From: JALOOE01 sp964423545
Lineage (GTDB): Bacteria > Chloroflexota > Anaerolineae > CG2-30-64-16
Reading direction: 5' to 3'
Length of the DNA stretch: 64,000 nucleotides
Assembly: GCA_964423545.1 (NCBI GenBank)
Contig: CAYRFV010000001.1
Coordinates: 1 to 64,000, forward strand
Shown here: positions 56,255 through 64,000 of the stretch, in pieces
Position numbering within the stretch: position 1 is the first letter of the stretch
Layout of the letters: each line of letters opens with the position of its first letter
Made by a program: the position numbers and the translations under genes
Notes under the pieces: generated by a model
Database searches by the model: none
Told to the model about the DNA's origin: nothing
What the model saw: only the letters and a program-made list of their open reading frames with translations

Positions 56255-57226
56255 ATGCTCGACTGGACCATCATCCTCCAGGCCGGTGTGGCCACGGGGA
56301 CCGTGCTCCTGTTCGCTGCCATCGGCGAACTCATGGCGGAGCGGTCGGGTGTACTGAACCTGGGCGTCGAAGGCATGATGTTGATTGGCGCTATGACGGC
56401 CTACAAGACCGCGGTCCTGTTGGGCCAGCCGTGGCTCGGCGTGCTCCTCGCCATGCTGGCCGCCGGCGGGTTGAGCCTCCTTCATGCGCTGGTGACGATC
56501 AGCTTCCAGGCCGATCAGGTGGTCAGCGGCCTGGCGACGAACTTCGTCGGCATCGGCCTTAGCCTGGTGCTGGGGGAAGGGTTGAGCAAGGCCGGGACGG
56601 TCGCGCTGTTGCCGTCCTACTCCGTCCCGATTCTTTCGGCCATCCCCCTGATTGGCCCGGTCTTCTTCACCAACCACAGCGTGCTGGTTTACGTTGGCTA
56701 TCTCTTGACGCCGGCCATCTGGTTCTACATCAATCGCACGCGACCCGGACTTCATCTACGCGCCGTAGGCGAATACCCCGCTGCCGCCGATGCACTGGGG
56801 ATCAATGTCTTCAGGCAACGATACTTCTACGTGTTCTTCGGTGGCCTGATGGCGGGGCTTGCCGGTGCAACGACCAGTCTGGCGGTGTCACCCGGATGGT
56901 TCAGCGAACTGACCACCGCGGGCCAGGGCTGGATCGCCATCGGCCTGGTGATCTTCGCGCAGTGGGATCCGTGGCGGGCGATGGCGGGTGCTTACATGTT
57001 CGGCGCTGTCCGCCGGCTCATCCTCGACCTGCAGGGGCCGCAGCTGCTGCTCGGGCTGGCCAATCCCTTCTACTACATGCCGAAGCTAGGCTTCTTCCTG
57101 CAGATGGTCCCCTACGCGCTCGTGATCCTGATCCTGGTGATTGGCTCGCGCGAGGCGATGAAGAAGCGCATCGGCGCCCCGGCTGCGTTGGGCCTGCCGT
57201 ATGTGCGAGGCGAACGCGGCAGATAG
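56255..57226 (+). CDS. BMP-type ABC importer permease (COG1079-like)
   Basis: A 323-residue polytopic permease with SGVLNLGVEGMMLIGAM, AVGEYPAAADALGINVF and GWIAIGLVIFAQWDP, the counterpart of 19644-20576. It begins 5 bases after the previous permease stop and ends the + strand operon (binding protein, ATPase, permease, permease). The 65-base gap to the converging efflux operon holds a small palindrome (CAGGCGCCTG at 57255). Confidence 0.92.
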   Translation: MLDWTIILQAGVATGTVLLFAAIGELMAERSGVLNLGVEGMMLIGAMTAYKTAVLLGQPWLGVLLAMLAAGGLSLLHALVTISFQADQVVSGLATNFVGIGLSLVLGEGLSKAGTVALLPSYSVPILSAIPLIGPVFFTNHSVLVYVGYLLTPAIWFYINRTRPGLHLRAVGEYPAAADALGINVFRQRYFYVFFGGLMAGLAGATTSLAVSPGWFSELTTAGQGWIAIGLVIFAQWDPWRAMAGAYMFGAVRRLILDLQGPQLLLGLANPFYYMPKLGFFLQMVPYALVILILVIGSREAMKKRIGAPAALGLPYVRGERGR

Positions 57227-57291
57227 ATCAAGGGGAATGAGGGGAAACCGGGCGCAGGCGCCTGTGGCCGTTCAATGTCGGGCAGGGATGC

Positions 57292-58125
57292 TCACCGGGA
57301 AGCCGCATCGACTTTCGCAAGCAACTCCCGCAGCACAGTTCGTTCCGTCTCGCTCAGATAGCTTGCATTCAAGCCATTGGCGCCCAAGATCGCCTGCCCC
57401 AGCCGACTATCGGCCAGGGTGCGCAGGTCTTCCTCAAGGGGATCAAGGAGGCGATGGTCGCTGACGATGCGACCGTCGGACATGCGCACGATGCGCTGCG
57501 TCGCCTGCGCCACCCGACGGTCGTGGGTCACGATCACGATGGTCGTGCCCTGGGTGCGATTGAGGTCGGCCAGGAGCGTCAGCACCTCCTCGCCGCTCTG
57601 CGTATCCAGGCTGCCGGTGGGCTCATCGGCCAGAATCAGGGCCGGGCCATTGGCCAGGGCGCGAGCGACGGCCACGCGCTGCCGTTGACCGCCGGAGAGC
57701 TGGCTCGGCAGGGCGCCGCCTCGCTCGACCAGTCCGACCATCTCCAGCAGCTTCCGGGCCCGTTCGCGTCGTCTGCCCGGCGAGGCTTGGCCCTGCATCG
57801 GCACCTCAACGTTCTCCAACGCAGAGAGGGTGGGCAGCAGATTGTGGAGTTGGAAGACGAAGCCCACTGTCTTCGCTCGAAAGGCGTCCACGTTTTTCAG
57901 TCGCGCCAGGTTCTCCCCCGCCACCCACACCTCACCGGAGGTCGGCTGATCGAGCGCACCCAACAGGTTCAGAAGCGTGCTTTTGCCGCAGCCGCTCGGT
58001 CCCATGACGGCCAGCAGCTCCCCGCGCAAGACGCCCAAGTTGACGCTGTCCAGGGCACGGACGGCTGCCTCGCCGGTTCCGTATACCTTGGAGAGGTTGA
58101 CAGTGCGAATGAGTTGCTCGGACAT
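57292..58125 (-). CDS. ABC efflux ATPase (MacB/LolD type)
   Basis: A 277-residue ATPase with GPSGCGKSTLLNLLG, FVFQLHNLLPTLSALENV, LSGGQRQRVAVARAL, LILADEPTGSLD and VTHDRRVA, typical of the MacB/LolD/FtsE-like group. A C-terminal extension of about 45 residues follows the core. The ATG at 58125 gives the family N-terminus. It is the last gene of the three-gene - strand efflux operon, 14 bases after the adaptor gene. Confidence 0.9.
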   Translation of the reverse strand: MSEQLIRTVNLSKVYGTGEAAVRALDSVNLGVLRGELLAVMGPSGCGKSTLLNLLGALDQPTSGEVWVAGENLARLKNVDAFRAKTVGFVFQLHNLLPTLSALENVEVPMQGQASPGRRRERARKLLEMVGLVERGGALPSQLSGGQRQRVAVARALANGPALILADEPTGSLDTQSGEEVLTLLADLNRTQGTTIVIVTHDRRVAQATQRIVRMSDGRIVSDHRLLDPLEEDLRTLADSRLGQAILGANGLNASYLSETERTVLRELLAKVDAASR

Positions 58126-58139
58126 GATCTGGCTCTCAT

Positions 58140-59441
58140 CTATCGGGTCTGGATGTTCACGAAGGCCGTCATCCCCCACCGCAGGCTCGGGTCAAGATCG
58201 GGCACCTCAACGACCACAGTGAAGTTCGTGCTGCCCTTCTCGGTGGTACTCATCGGCGCGATGCGCGTGATCCGGCCCTCGAAGGCGCGGCCCGGCAGCG
58301 CATCGAAGGTCACTTCGACGGGCATATTGAGCCGAAGTCGCGTCACATCTGTCTCACGCAGGTCGGTGGTCTCCACGCGCAGTCTGCCGGTGTCACCCAG
58401 CATCAGCACCGGCTGACCCGGCGAAGCCAACTCACCGGGACGCACGTTGATCGTGCCGACCTGTCCTGTGAACGGTGCAATGACCTGGGTCTGCTTGAGC
58501 TGGGCCTGCGCCTGGGAGAGCGCGGCCTGGGCTGATCGGATCCGCGCATCGGCCATCGCTTTGTCTTCGCCCGTTGCGCCGGCGCGCAGCCGATCGAGCG
58601 CAGCCTGAGCGCGCGCCACCTGAGCTTCAGCGGATTTGATGGCCGCTTCTGCTGGCGACGTCTGCGCACGTGCGACTTGCACCTGGGCCTTGGCGGCATT
58701 GATCTGAGCCTGGGCGACCGCAAGCTGCTCGCGCGTTGGGCCCTGGATGGCAATCTGGTATGCGGCCTTGGCCGCCTCATAGTCGGCCGTCGCCTGTTGG
58801 AGCGCCAACGACTCTGGACGCGCAGCGATCTCCGGGTCGCCGCGCACGCGATCATAGGAGCGCTGCGCCTGTTCCAACGCCAGGCGGGCGAGATCGATCT
58901 TGCGCTGCGCCTCCAGCCGTTCCGCCGGCGAAGGCCGGCTGGCGAGCTCGTTGTACTGCGCCTGGGCAATCGCCACCTGCGCCTCCGCAGCAGCTGCAGC
59001 TTCCTGGAGCTGCTTGAGGGTGGCCTGAGCCTGGGCGACGACGCCCTGGCCGGCGGAGATCTCGGCCTGCGCCTGCGCCAGCTCGCTCGGCGTGACGCCC
59101 GCCAACAACTTGCTACGAGCAGCCTCCGCCTCCGCGACGGCAGCCCTGGCAACCTCGACCTGGCTCTGAAGAATGCCGTTGTCCAGATCCGCCAGCACCA
59201 CTCCGGCCTCCACCTTGTCTCCCTCGCTCACGTTCAATGTGCGCAACGTACCGCTGGCTGCGGGGCTGAGGCCGGCCCAGCGCGCAGGCAGCAACTTGCC
59301 CGAGGCCCAGATGACGTTTTCCTGTGCAGCCGGCTGGGCCGACTCGCCCTTCGTCGCGCCCGGAGCGGGCTTGCTTGCCGCGCCGCTGCAGCCGGTCAGA
59401 ACCGCCATGAGAACCAGCAAGATCAAGAGTAGATGGCGCAT
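58140..59441 (-). CDS. Efflux adaptor lipoprotein (HlyD/MacA-type membrane fusion protein)
   Basis: A 433-residue lipoprotein with lipobox VLTGC (Cys18). SEGDKVEAGVVLADLDNG and IAPFTGQVGTINVRPGELA form the split lipoyl-like domain. Between them lies a very long Ala/Gln-rich coiled coil (about residues 90-330). The C-terminal beta domain includes MPVEVTFDALPGRAFEGRI. It would bridge the ABC permease and the cell exterior. GGGGGAG precedes the ATG at 59441. The Ala-rich hairpin is longer than in MacA proteins as I recall them. Confidence 0.9.
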   Translation of the reverse strand: MRHLLLILLVLMAVLTGCSGAASKPAPGATKGESAQPAAQENVIWASGKLLPARWAGLSPAASGTLRTLNVSEGDKVEAGVVLADLDNGILQSQVEVARAAVAEAEAARSKLLAGVTPSELAQAQAEISAGQGVVAQAQATLKQLQEAAAAAEAQVAIAQAQYNELASRPSPAERLEAQRKIDLARLALEQAQRSYDRVRGDPEIAARPESLALQQATADYEAAKAAYQIAIQGPTREQLAVAQAQINAAKAQVQVARAQTSPAEAAIKSAEAQVARAQAALDRLRAGATGEDKAMADARIRSAQAALSQAQAQLKQTQVIAPFTGQVGTINVRPGELASPGQPVLMLGDTGRLRVETTDLRETDVTRLRLNMPVEVTFDALPGRAFEGRITRIAPMSTTEKGSTNFTVVVEVPDLDPSLRWGMTAFVNIQTR

Positions 59442-59523
59442 GGCTCCCCCTTCCACAGATAGCATTCGATGACCGACACCCTGCCTGGTTGTGTTCGACG
59501 GCGGCCGCCTGGCGTCTGCCGCG

Positions 59524-61761
59524 TCACTCGTACCGCAGCGCCTCAACCGGCTGCAGCCTGCTTGCCCGCCATGCAGGATAGAAGCCAGCAACGATCCCAA
59601 CACCCAATGCCACTGCGATGGCATCGACGAAGGTCCGTGAATCCCAGTCCGCCATGATCATGGCATCGGCAATCGGAATCTTGCTGATGCCCCACAGCAT
59701 GGCGACTCCCAACGCCGAACCGAACACCCCTGCCACCAGGCACAGCCAGAGGCTTTCCTGCACGACCTGGCTGAGAATGCTTCGCTTGGGCCAGCCGAGA
59801 GCGCGGAGCGTGCCGATCTCGCGCGTTCGCTCATAGATGGACATCATCATGGTGTTCGCCACCACGATCCCGCCCACTAGCATCGCCAGGATGCCGATGA
59901 CCGCAGCAAAGGCGTCCATCTGGGCTTTGGCGTCGCTGTCCTCGGCAAATTGGCTGCTCAGGCTCACCTGGGCGTCCGGGAATCGGCGTTCGAGAGCGGC
60001 GCGGACCGCACCGGCTTCGTCGGGATTCGCGACATCGACGAAAATGAAGCTGACTGAACGAGGCCGGTTCAGAAGGCGCTGCGCCTCGCGCAACGCCATC
60101 ACGCTGCCGCCATCCTCGTAAGCGACACCGGTTTCATAAACACCGACGATCTTATAGCGATTGTCGTAGAGGGTGATCGTATCGCCGATACCCACCTTGT
60201 AGTTCTTGGCAGCCGTCTTGCCGATCATGATCTCATTCGGCCGCGTCAGCAGGCGACCCTCCACCAACCGGTAGTGAGCCATTGCAGCGCTGTTTGGGTC
60301 GATCCCGCCGAACAGAAAGAATGGCATATCAGCCGTCATCACGAAGCCCATGAGATAGGAGCTCACCGACCTGACACCCGGCATGGCCTGAATCTGACTG
60401 ACCATGCGTTCGTCGAGGGTGCTCATGCTCATGTCAGCAACTTTCTTCTGCATCAGCGTGATGTGGCCAGCGCTGCCGCTGCCCGCCAGCATGTTGAGCT
60501 GGCCCAAGACGCCTTTGCTCATGCCACCCATCATCACCAACGTCGCCACTCCGATGCCGATGCCCGTCGCCGACAGGAGGGTGCGGGTGCGCCGTCGCCA
60601 CAGGTTGCGAAACGCCTGGCCCCCGAACAGCAGGCGGGAACGCCGACGGCCATCGGCGCCGGTTCCGCCCTCGTAGCGCAGCGCCTCCACCGGCTGCAGG
60701 CCCGCCGCATGCCACGCCGGGTAGACGCCGCCGATCAGCCCCAGGACCAGCGCAGTGAGCATGCCTTGGGCGAACAGATCGGGCGAGTAGATCCCCTCCA
60801 TGAACGCGCCTACGCCCGGCGCGCGCTCGGCCAACTCGGTCAAACCGACGCCGATGGCGATACCGACCGCGCCGCCGACCAGGCTGAGCAGCACCGCCTC
60901 ACCCATGATCATGCGCACGATCTGCCCGCGCCGCCAGCCAAGCGCCCGCAGCGTACCGATCTCGCGCGTGCGCTCCATCACGCTCATCACCATCGCGTTC
61001 ATCATGCCCAACCCGCCGACGATGATCGCGACCGCTGCGATGCCCCAGGCATAGCCTTGCATCAATCCCGTGTACTGCTCGGCAGCATTATACTCGCTGG
61101 CGATGTTGACGGAGAGCACTTTGTCCAGTGACTCTATGCGGCGCTTGACCTGATCGATATCGACGTTCTTGCGCACGCCGACCTGAAACAAGCTGACCTT
61201 GCGCGTCTTCTGGGCGATATCCTGTCCATCGGCCAATATCACGAGCCCGCCGGACTCCTCCATGCCCTGCCCCGTCTCGTAGATGCCGACGATGTGGTAC
61301 GGCACGCCATAGAGCCGCACCGTATCGTCCACTGCCTTCTTGAGCGATTCGGCAGCGCGTCGGCCCAAGGCGATCTGCTTCGGACCGGTCACGGGCTTGC
61401 CCTCCACGATCCGATAGTGGGTAGTCGCCATGCTCCCCGCCGGATAGCCGAAGATCAAGAAGAAAGGCATCTCATCGGTGGCGATCCAGGTGTAGACGCC
61501 GGGGTCCACCGTTTCGACCCCCGGCACCGCCGCCAGACGTTGCCCCATTTCCTCGTCAAGGGTGGAGAAAAGTGGGTCGAGTGCGTTGGCCTGGATGACG
61601 AGCAGGTCGCTGCTCATGCCGATCGCGGTGCCGTAGTTTTGGATCATCCCTTCAGCCATCGCGCCCAACGCCACCACGGCGGCCACGCCGATAGCAATGC
61701 CCAGTACGGTCAAGAAACTTCGGGTGGGTCGGCGCCACAGGTTCTTGAGAATCATCGCCAT
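59524..61761 (-). CDS. Duplicated FtsX/MacB-type ABC permease
   Basis: A membrane protein of about 745 residues consisting of two FtsX/MacB units in tandem. Each begins with a helix (TVLGIAIGVAAVVALG; SATGIGIGVATLVMMG), carries an extracellular domain, ends with three helices containing ERTREIGTLRALGW, and closes with LQPVEALRYE. The two halves are clearly related, so one chain may replace the usual dimer. ATG 61761 is used; a TTG at 61809 is in frame and would add 16 residues. The adaptor gene follows after 82 bases. Confidence 0.9.
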   Translation of the reverse strand: MAMILKNLWRRPTRSFLTVLGIAIGVAAVVALGAMAEGMIQNYGTAIGMSSDLLVIQANALDPLFSTLDEEMGQRLAAVPGVETVDPGVYTWIATDEMPFFLIFGYPAGSMATTHYRIVEGKPVTGPKQIALGRRAAESLKKAVDDTVRLYGVPYHIVGIYETGQGMEESGGLVILADGQDIAQKTRKVSLFQVGVRKNVDIDQVKRRIESLDKVLSVNIASEYNAAEQYTGLMQGYAWGIAAVAIIVGGLGMMNAMVMSVMERTREIGTLRALGWRRGQIVRMIMGEAVLLSLVGGAVGIAIGVGLTELAERAPGVGAFMEGIYSPDLFAQGMLTALVLGLIGGVYPAWHAAGLQPVEALRYEGGTGADGRRRSRLLFGGQAFRNLWRRRTRTLLSATGIGIGVATLVMMGGMSKGVLGQLNMLAGSGSAGHITLMQKKVADMSMSTLDERMVSQIQAMPGVRSVSSYLMGFVMTADMPFFLFGGIDPNSAAMAHYRLVEGRLLTRPNEIMIGKTAAKNYKVGIGDTITLYDNRYKIVGVYETGVAYEDGGSVMALREAQRLLNRPRSVSFIFVDVANPDEAGAVRAALERRFPDAQVSLSSQFAEDSDAKAQMDAFAAVIGILAMLVGGIVVANTMMMSIYERTREIGTLRALGWPKRSILSQVVQESLWLCLVAGVFGSALGVAMLWGISKIPIADAMIMADWDSRTFVDAIAVALGVGIVAGFYPAWRASRLQPVEALRYE

Positions 61762-61996
61762 CTGCTCCAGGTGCGGGCTCAAGCGCACGACGTCGCGGAA
61801 GTGCGCCAACGCCGCGCGGGGTGCATCCCCGTCAGGGATCGATCATCGCGCTATCGTGTGTCAGCGGTGGACATTTTGCCCCCGGCTGTCTGTCTGTTTG
61901 CTGACGCCAGAGCCACCGAAACGCGGCGCCGCGTGGAGCGCCGGCATCGTGTGCGGCCATGAAGCGCGCGAACAACAACGAGGTGCGATGATCCAG

Positions 61997-62025
61997 ACTG
62001 TATCGCGTTCCCAGTGTTCGGTCAA
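61997..62025 (-). promoter_or_regulatory. Promoter of the efflux operon
   Basis: On the - strand, TTGACC (62025-62020), 17 bases, TACAGT (62002-61997). The leader to the permease start would be about 190-230 bases and contains a 14-bp palindrome (ACGCGGCGCCGCGT, 61921-61934). Confidence 0.55.
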
Positions 62026-62040
62026 GACGTCGTAGACGTC
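62026..62040. promoter_or_regulatory. GACGTC-GTA-GACGTC palindrome next to the efflux promoter -35
   Basis: Two GACGTC palindromes separated by 3 bases form a 15-base dyad immediately upstream of the -35 box of the efflux operon. This is a likely regulator site; the protein is unknown. Confidence 0.5.
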
Positions 62041-62108
62041 AAAGACACTTGCAGCGAGCGGGCTTCAGCGGTGGCCGCGCCGGTGAGACGAGGCAAGGGG
62101 TCCGCGGT

Positions 62109-62161
62109 GCAGGCGCGAGAACAGGGAGAAGAGCAACGCCCTCCCCTGTTCTCGCGCCTGC
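62109..62161. terminator. Very strong hairpin downstream of rex
   Basis: An 18-bp perfect stem (62109-62126 with 62144-62161, beginning GCAGGCGCGAGAAC) extends by two more pairs past one bulged C, with a 12-base loop. It starts 25 bases after the rex stop. It is GC-rich and has no U-tract on either strand. The rest of 61762-62185 holds the efflux promoter and palindromes. Confidence 0.7.
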
Positions 62162-62185
62162 TGGAGACGACAACTGCCTTGCGGT

Positions 62186-62812
62186 TTACGGCAGATAGTA
62201 AGTCATACGCTGCAGGCCGACCACTGGATCGATGTACTGCACGCGCACGCCGGTCGGCACCATAATCGTGATGGGGGCGTAGTTCAAGATCGCCTTAACA
62301 CCGGCATCAATCATGGTGCGGGCCATCGCCTGGGCGTACTCGGCGGGCGTGGCGATCACGCCCACGACGATCTCGCGCTGACGAATCGTCTCCGCTAGTT
62401 CCTCAATGGGTTGCACCTTGACGTTGTTCACGCCCATGATCTGGCCGATCTTCGCTGGATCGTTGTCGAAGATGGCGGTGATGTTGAATCCCTTGCCAGC
62501 AAAGCCGGGATAATCGGCGATCGCCTTGCCCAGGTTGCCCGCACCCACGAGCACGACGTCCCACATGCGGTTCACCTTGAGAATCTCGCTCAACTGCTGA
62601 TGCAGAAACGCGATGTCGTAGCCCGTGCCCTGCTTGCCGAACTCGCCGAAGTGCGATAGATCCTTGCGAATCTGCGCCGACGAGATGCCCAGTCGATCGC
62701 CAAGCTCCTGGGACGACGTGATCTGCCGCCCTTCTGCAACGAGGAAGTTGAGCGCGCGGAGATAGACCGGCAGCCGCCCAATGACGATATCCGGAATCGA
62801 TCGTTTGGCCAT
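62186..62812 (-). CDS. rex: Redox-sensing transcriptional repressor Rex
   Basis: A 208-residue DNA-binding sensor of the NADH/NAD+ ratio. The N-terminal winged helix contains LGISSAQIRKDLSHFGEFG (residues 41-59), then KQGTGY. The Rossmann domain has VGAGNLGKA (G90-A97) and IFDNDPAKIG. The C-terminal swapped helix includes VGLQRMTYYLP. AAAGGAG lies before the ATG at 62812. Its promoter overlaps a near-consensus Rex operator, so it is probably autoregulated. In other bacteria Rex controls genes such as cydAB and fermentation genes. Confidence 0.96.
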   Translation of the reverse strand: MAKRSIPDIVIGRLPVYLRALNFLVAEGRQITSSQELGDRLGISSAQIRKDLSHFGEFGKQGTGYDIAFLHQQLSEILKVNRMWDVVLVGAGNLGKAIADYPGFAGKGFNITAIFDNDPAKIGQIMGVNNVKVQPIEELAETIRQREIVVGVIATPAEYAQAMARTMIDAGVKAILNYAPITIMVPTGVRVQYIDPVVGLQRMTYYLP

Positions 62813-62920
62813 ATTTCACTCCTTTCGACGCCGGCCTTCAGGTCAGACCCCAGGGACTTGCCAAAAGGTCGCACAACACCTGTGGCGGCTTCGTTTCTCT
62901 CTTGTGAATTCCACCCTTTC

Positions 62921-62949
62921 ATTGTAGCACAAGTGCGATCCTTGTGCAA
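62921..62949 (-). promoter_or_regulatory. Promoter of rex
   Basis: On the - strand, TTGCAC (62949-62944), 17 bases, TACAAT (62926-62921). The -35 box lies inside the Rex operator. A 7-bp inverted repeat (GCACAAG/CTTGTGC) spans the spacer. Confidence 0.6.
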
Positions 62950-62959
62950 GTGTTGACAA
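62942..62959. promoter_or_regulatory. Rex operator (near-consensus) in a divergent promoter region
   Basis: TTGTGCAAGTGTTGACAA matches the known Rex consensus TTGTGAANNNNTTCACAA at 12 of 14 fixed positions. It overlaps the -35 boxes of both rex and the divergent membrane-protein gene. Confidence 0.75.
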
Positions 62960-62981
62960 GGCGCGCGTATGGTGCTATCTT
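62953..62981 (+). promoter_or_regulatory. Promoter of the Yip1-family gene
   Basis: TTGACA (62953-62958), 17 bases, TATCTT (62976-62981). Transcription would start near 62988, only about 6 bases before the ATG at 62994. Confidence 0.55.
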
Positions 62982-62993
62982 GCGCATCTCACG

Positions 62994-63764
62994 ATGTCCT
63001 TACCGCCCACAATCATAGAGAAGCGAATAGCACAGATGCCAGCGCGAATGTCCGCTTGGGCCGTACTGGTCGGGTTGGTCGACCGCCCTGGCGATGCTCT
63101 GACCAACATCACCGCCTATCCGCGCTGGCGCTGGGTGCTGCCGGTCATGCTCACTGTGGCTGCACTGGCGCTCTCCCTCGCGCTGACTGCGCGGCTGCTG
63201 ACCATCCAAACGCGGCGGATGTTGGCCGAACAGATGGCGCAGCTTCCAGCGGAACAGGCAAGCGTCATGCAGGAACAGCTACGGCGTTTCGAAAAGCCTG
63301 AAGCGGTCGCCAGCACAGCGTTTGCCACCGCACTGGCGGGGCAGCTCATCGGCTGGGTGGCCCTCTCCGTCACCATCTACTTCGGCGTGCTGATTGCAGG
63401 GGGTGAGCTGGAATTCAGGCGGATCCTGGTGGCTGCGCCGTGGCTCACCCTGCCGTTCGCCGCCGAATGGCTGTTGCAGGCGATCTTCGCCCAAGCGGCG
63501 GGGCACCTGATCATCAATCAGGGGCTCTCCTATCTGGCGTCCGTCGGCAAACCGGCGGAGGATATGCGCAACCCCGCCTATGGTGCGCTGGGCCAACTCA
63601 CCTTGTTCCGGCTCTGGCACTGGCTGCTGGTCTATGCTTTGCTGCGGAAGGCGGCAAAGCTGAGTGACGGCACAGCCCTCGTCCTGACCGTGGTCAATGC
63701 CGCGCTCGCGGTCGGAATGCGTCTTGCACTGGCAGCGTTGACGGGGATGCTCAATCCGGACTGA
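62994..63764 (+). CDS. Yip1-domain membrane protein
   Basis: A 256-residue protein with about five helices. LVGLVDRPGDALTNITAYPRWRWVLP at the start and the repeated hydrophobic segments resemble bacterial Yip1-family proteins, whose function is unclear. A charged amphipathic stretch (about residues 75-105) lies between helix 1 and helix 2. The ATG at 62994 would be almost leaderless; ATG 63036 or 63048 are alternatives. It is divergent from rex and followed by an efflux adaptor gene, so it may belong to that export operon. Rex control is inferred from the shared operator. Confidence 0.7.
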   Translation: MSLPPTIIEKRIAQMPARMSAWAVLVGLVDRPGDALTNITAYPRWRWVLPVMLTVAALALSLALTARLLTIQTRRMLAEQMAQLPAEQASVMQEQLRRFEKPEAVASTAFATALAGQLIGWVALSVTIYFGVLIAGGELEFRRILVAAPWLTLPFAAEWLLQAIFAQAAGHLIINQGLSYLASVGKPAEDMRNPAYGALGQLTLFRLWHWLLVYALLRKAAKLSDGTALVLTVVNAALAVGMRLALAALTGMLNPD

Positions 63765-63840
63765 GAATTCGGAAGATACCTTGCGGTATTCGGAGCAAAA
63801 AAGCGCGGAAATAGCAGCATCATCTAGTGCGAAAGTTCGC

Positions 63841-63869
63841 GCAGGCGGGCGCCGGTGGCGCCCGCCTGC
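63841..63869. other. 13-bp perfect hairpin with 3-base loop
   Basis: GCAGGCGGGCGCC, loop GGT, GGCGCCCGCCTGC. It lies between the Yip1 gene and the next start codon, 19 bases before the ATG. No U-tract follows. Confidence 0.75.
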
Positions 63870-63888
63870 CACGCGAGGAGCCCAGGAC

Positions 63889-64000
63889 ATGCGGAGAGCG
63901 TTGGTTATTCTGCTGATCATCGGCGCAGTCGTCGGTCTCAGCTGGCTCGGCTACCAGCAGTTCGGTGGAGCGAAAGCGGCGGCCAGTCCCGACTATGATG
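63889..64000 (+). CDS. Efflux adaptor (HlyD-like) N-terminus, cut by the window edge
   Basis: Thirty-seven codons are visible. A single N-terminal membrane anchor (ALVILLIIGAVVGLSWLGYQ) is followed by KAAASPDYD, the usual entry into an RND/MacA-type membrane fusion protein. GAGGAG lies before the ATG. The call rests on this short start only; another anchored periplasmic-type protein is possible. Confidence 0.55.
   Translation, partial: MRRALVILLIIGAVVGLSWLGYQQFGGAKAAASPDYD

Noticed and set aside
61900..62100. Small + strand genes in the gap before rex
   Set aside because: Short frames without ribosome binding sites; the region is explained by the - strand efflux promoter and palindromes.

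Overview
The window is GC-rich bacterial chromosome with tightly packed genes and sigma-70-type promoters (TTGnnn-17-TAnnnT). It most likely comes from the phylum Chloroflexota (Anaerolineae/Caldilineae/Chloroflexia grade). The clues are lipoproteins with long Ala-Pro-Thr-Lys linkers after the lipobox cysteine, a Rex repressor, a class A penicillin-binding protein with an Ig-like tail, DUF92, a PF01637-type ATPase and cydABCD. This placement is from gene style only; no rRNA or tRNA gene was seen. No intact prophage, insertion sequence or CRISPR array was recognised.

Left part (1-16.6 kb, mostly + strand): the 5' end of a Tat-exported DUF362 protein (- strand), then PBP1A, SurE, a branched-chain aminotransferase, a PH/DUF1648 membrane protein, DUF92, a dolichyl-phosphate-glucose-synthase-like glycosyltransferase, and a phosphonate-type ABC transporter (binding lipoprotein, ATPase and a rare fused double permease). 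Tyrosine phenol-lyase, a CoA-type NUDIX hydrolase and a quinone reductase follow. A methyltransferase pseudogene and a 30-bp direct-repeat pair close the region.

Centre-left (16.8-28.8 kb, - strand): a roughly 12-kb likely operon starting with a GntR/UTRA regulator. It continues with a UbiD-type decarboxylase, an amidohydrolase-superfamily putative decarboxylase, a three-subunit molybdenum hydroxylase and a complete BMP-type ABC importer. The set looks like one uptake-and-breakdown pathway for an aromatic or N-heterocyclic acid. Its promoter has a perfect palindrome at the predicted start site. This is my best candidate for an undescribed system.

Centre (28.9-50.1 kb, + strand): a PF01637-like ATPase, glucose-6-phosphate isomerase, aldose epimerase, the cytochrome bd set cydABDC, ornithine carbamoyltransferase, an atypical P-type ATPase, a SulP transporter, an MFS exporter and phosphofructokinase. 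Among them lie three 5'-truncated gene remnants (aldo/keto reductase, YfcC-like antiporter, PPK2), one apparently frameshifted small gene and a shortened ZIP-like protein.

Right part (50.2-64 kb): adenine deaminase is divergent from a second BMP-type importer, which suggests purine salvage. A MacAB-like efflux operon follows on the - strand. Then rex sits divergent from a Yip1-family membrane protein, with a near-consensus Rex operator across both promoters, and last the start of another efflux adaptor. Long perfect inverted repeats, mostly without a U-tract, recur between genes; in all three importers one lies directly after the binding-protein gene.
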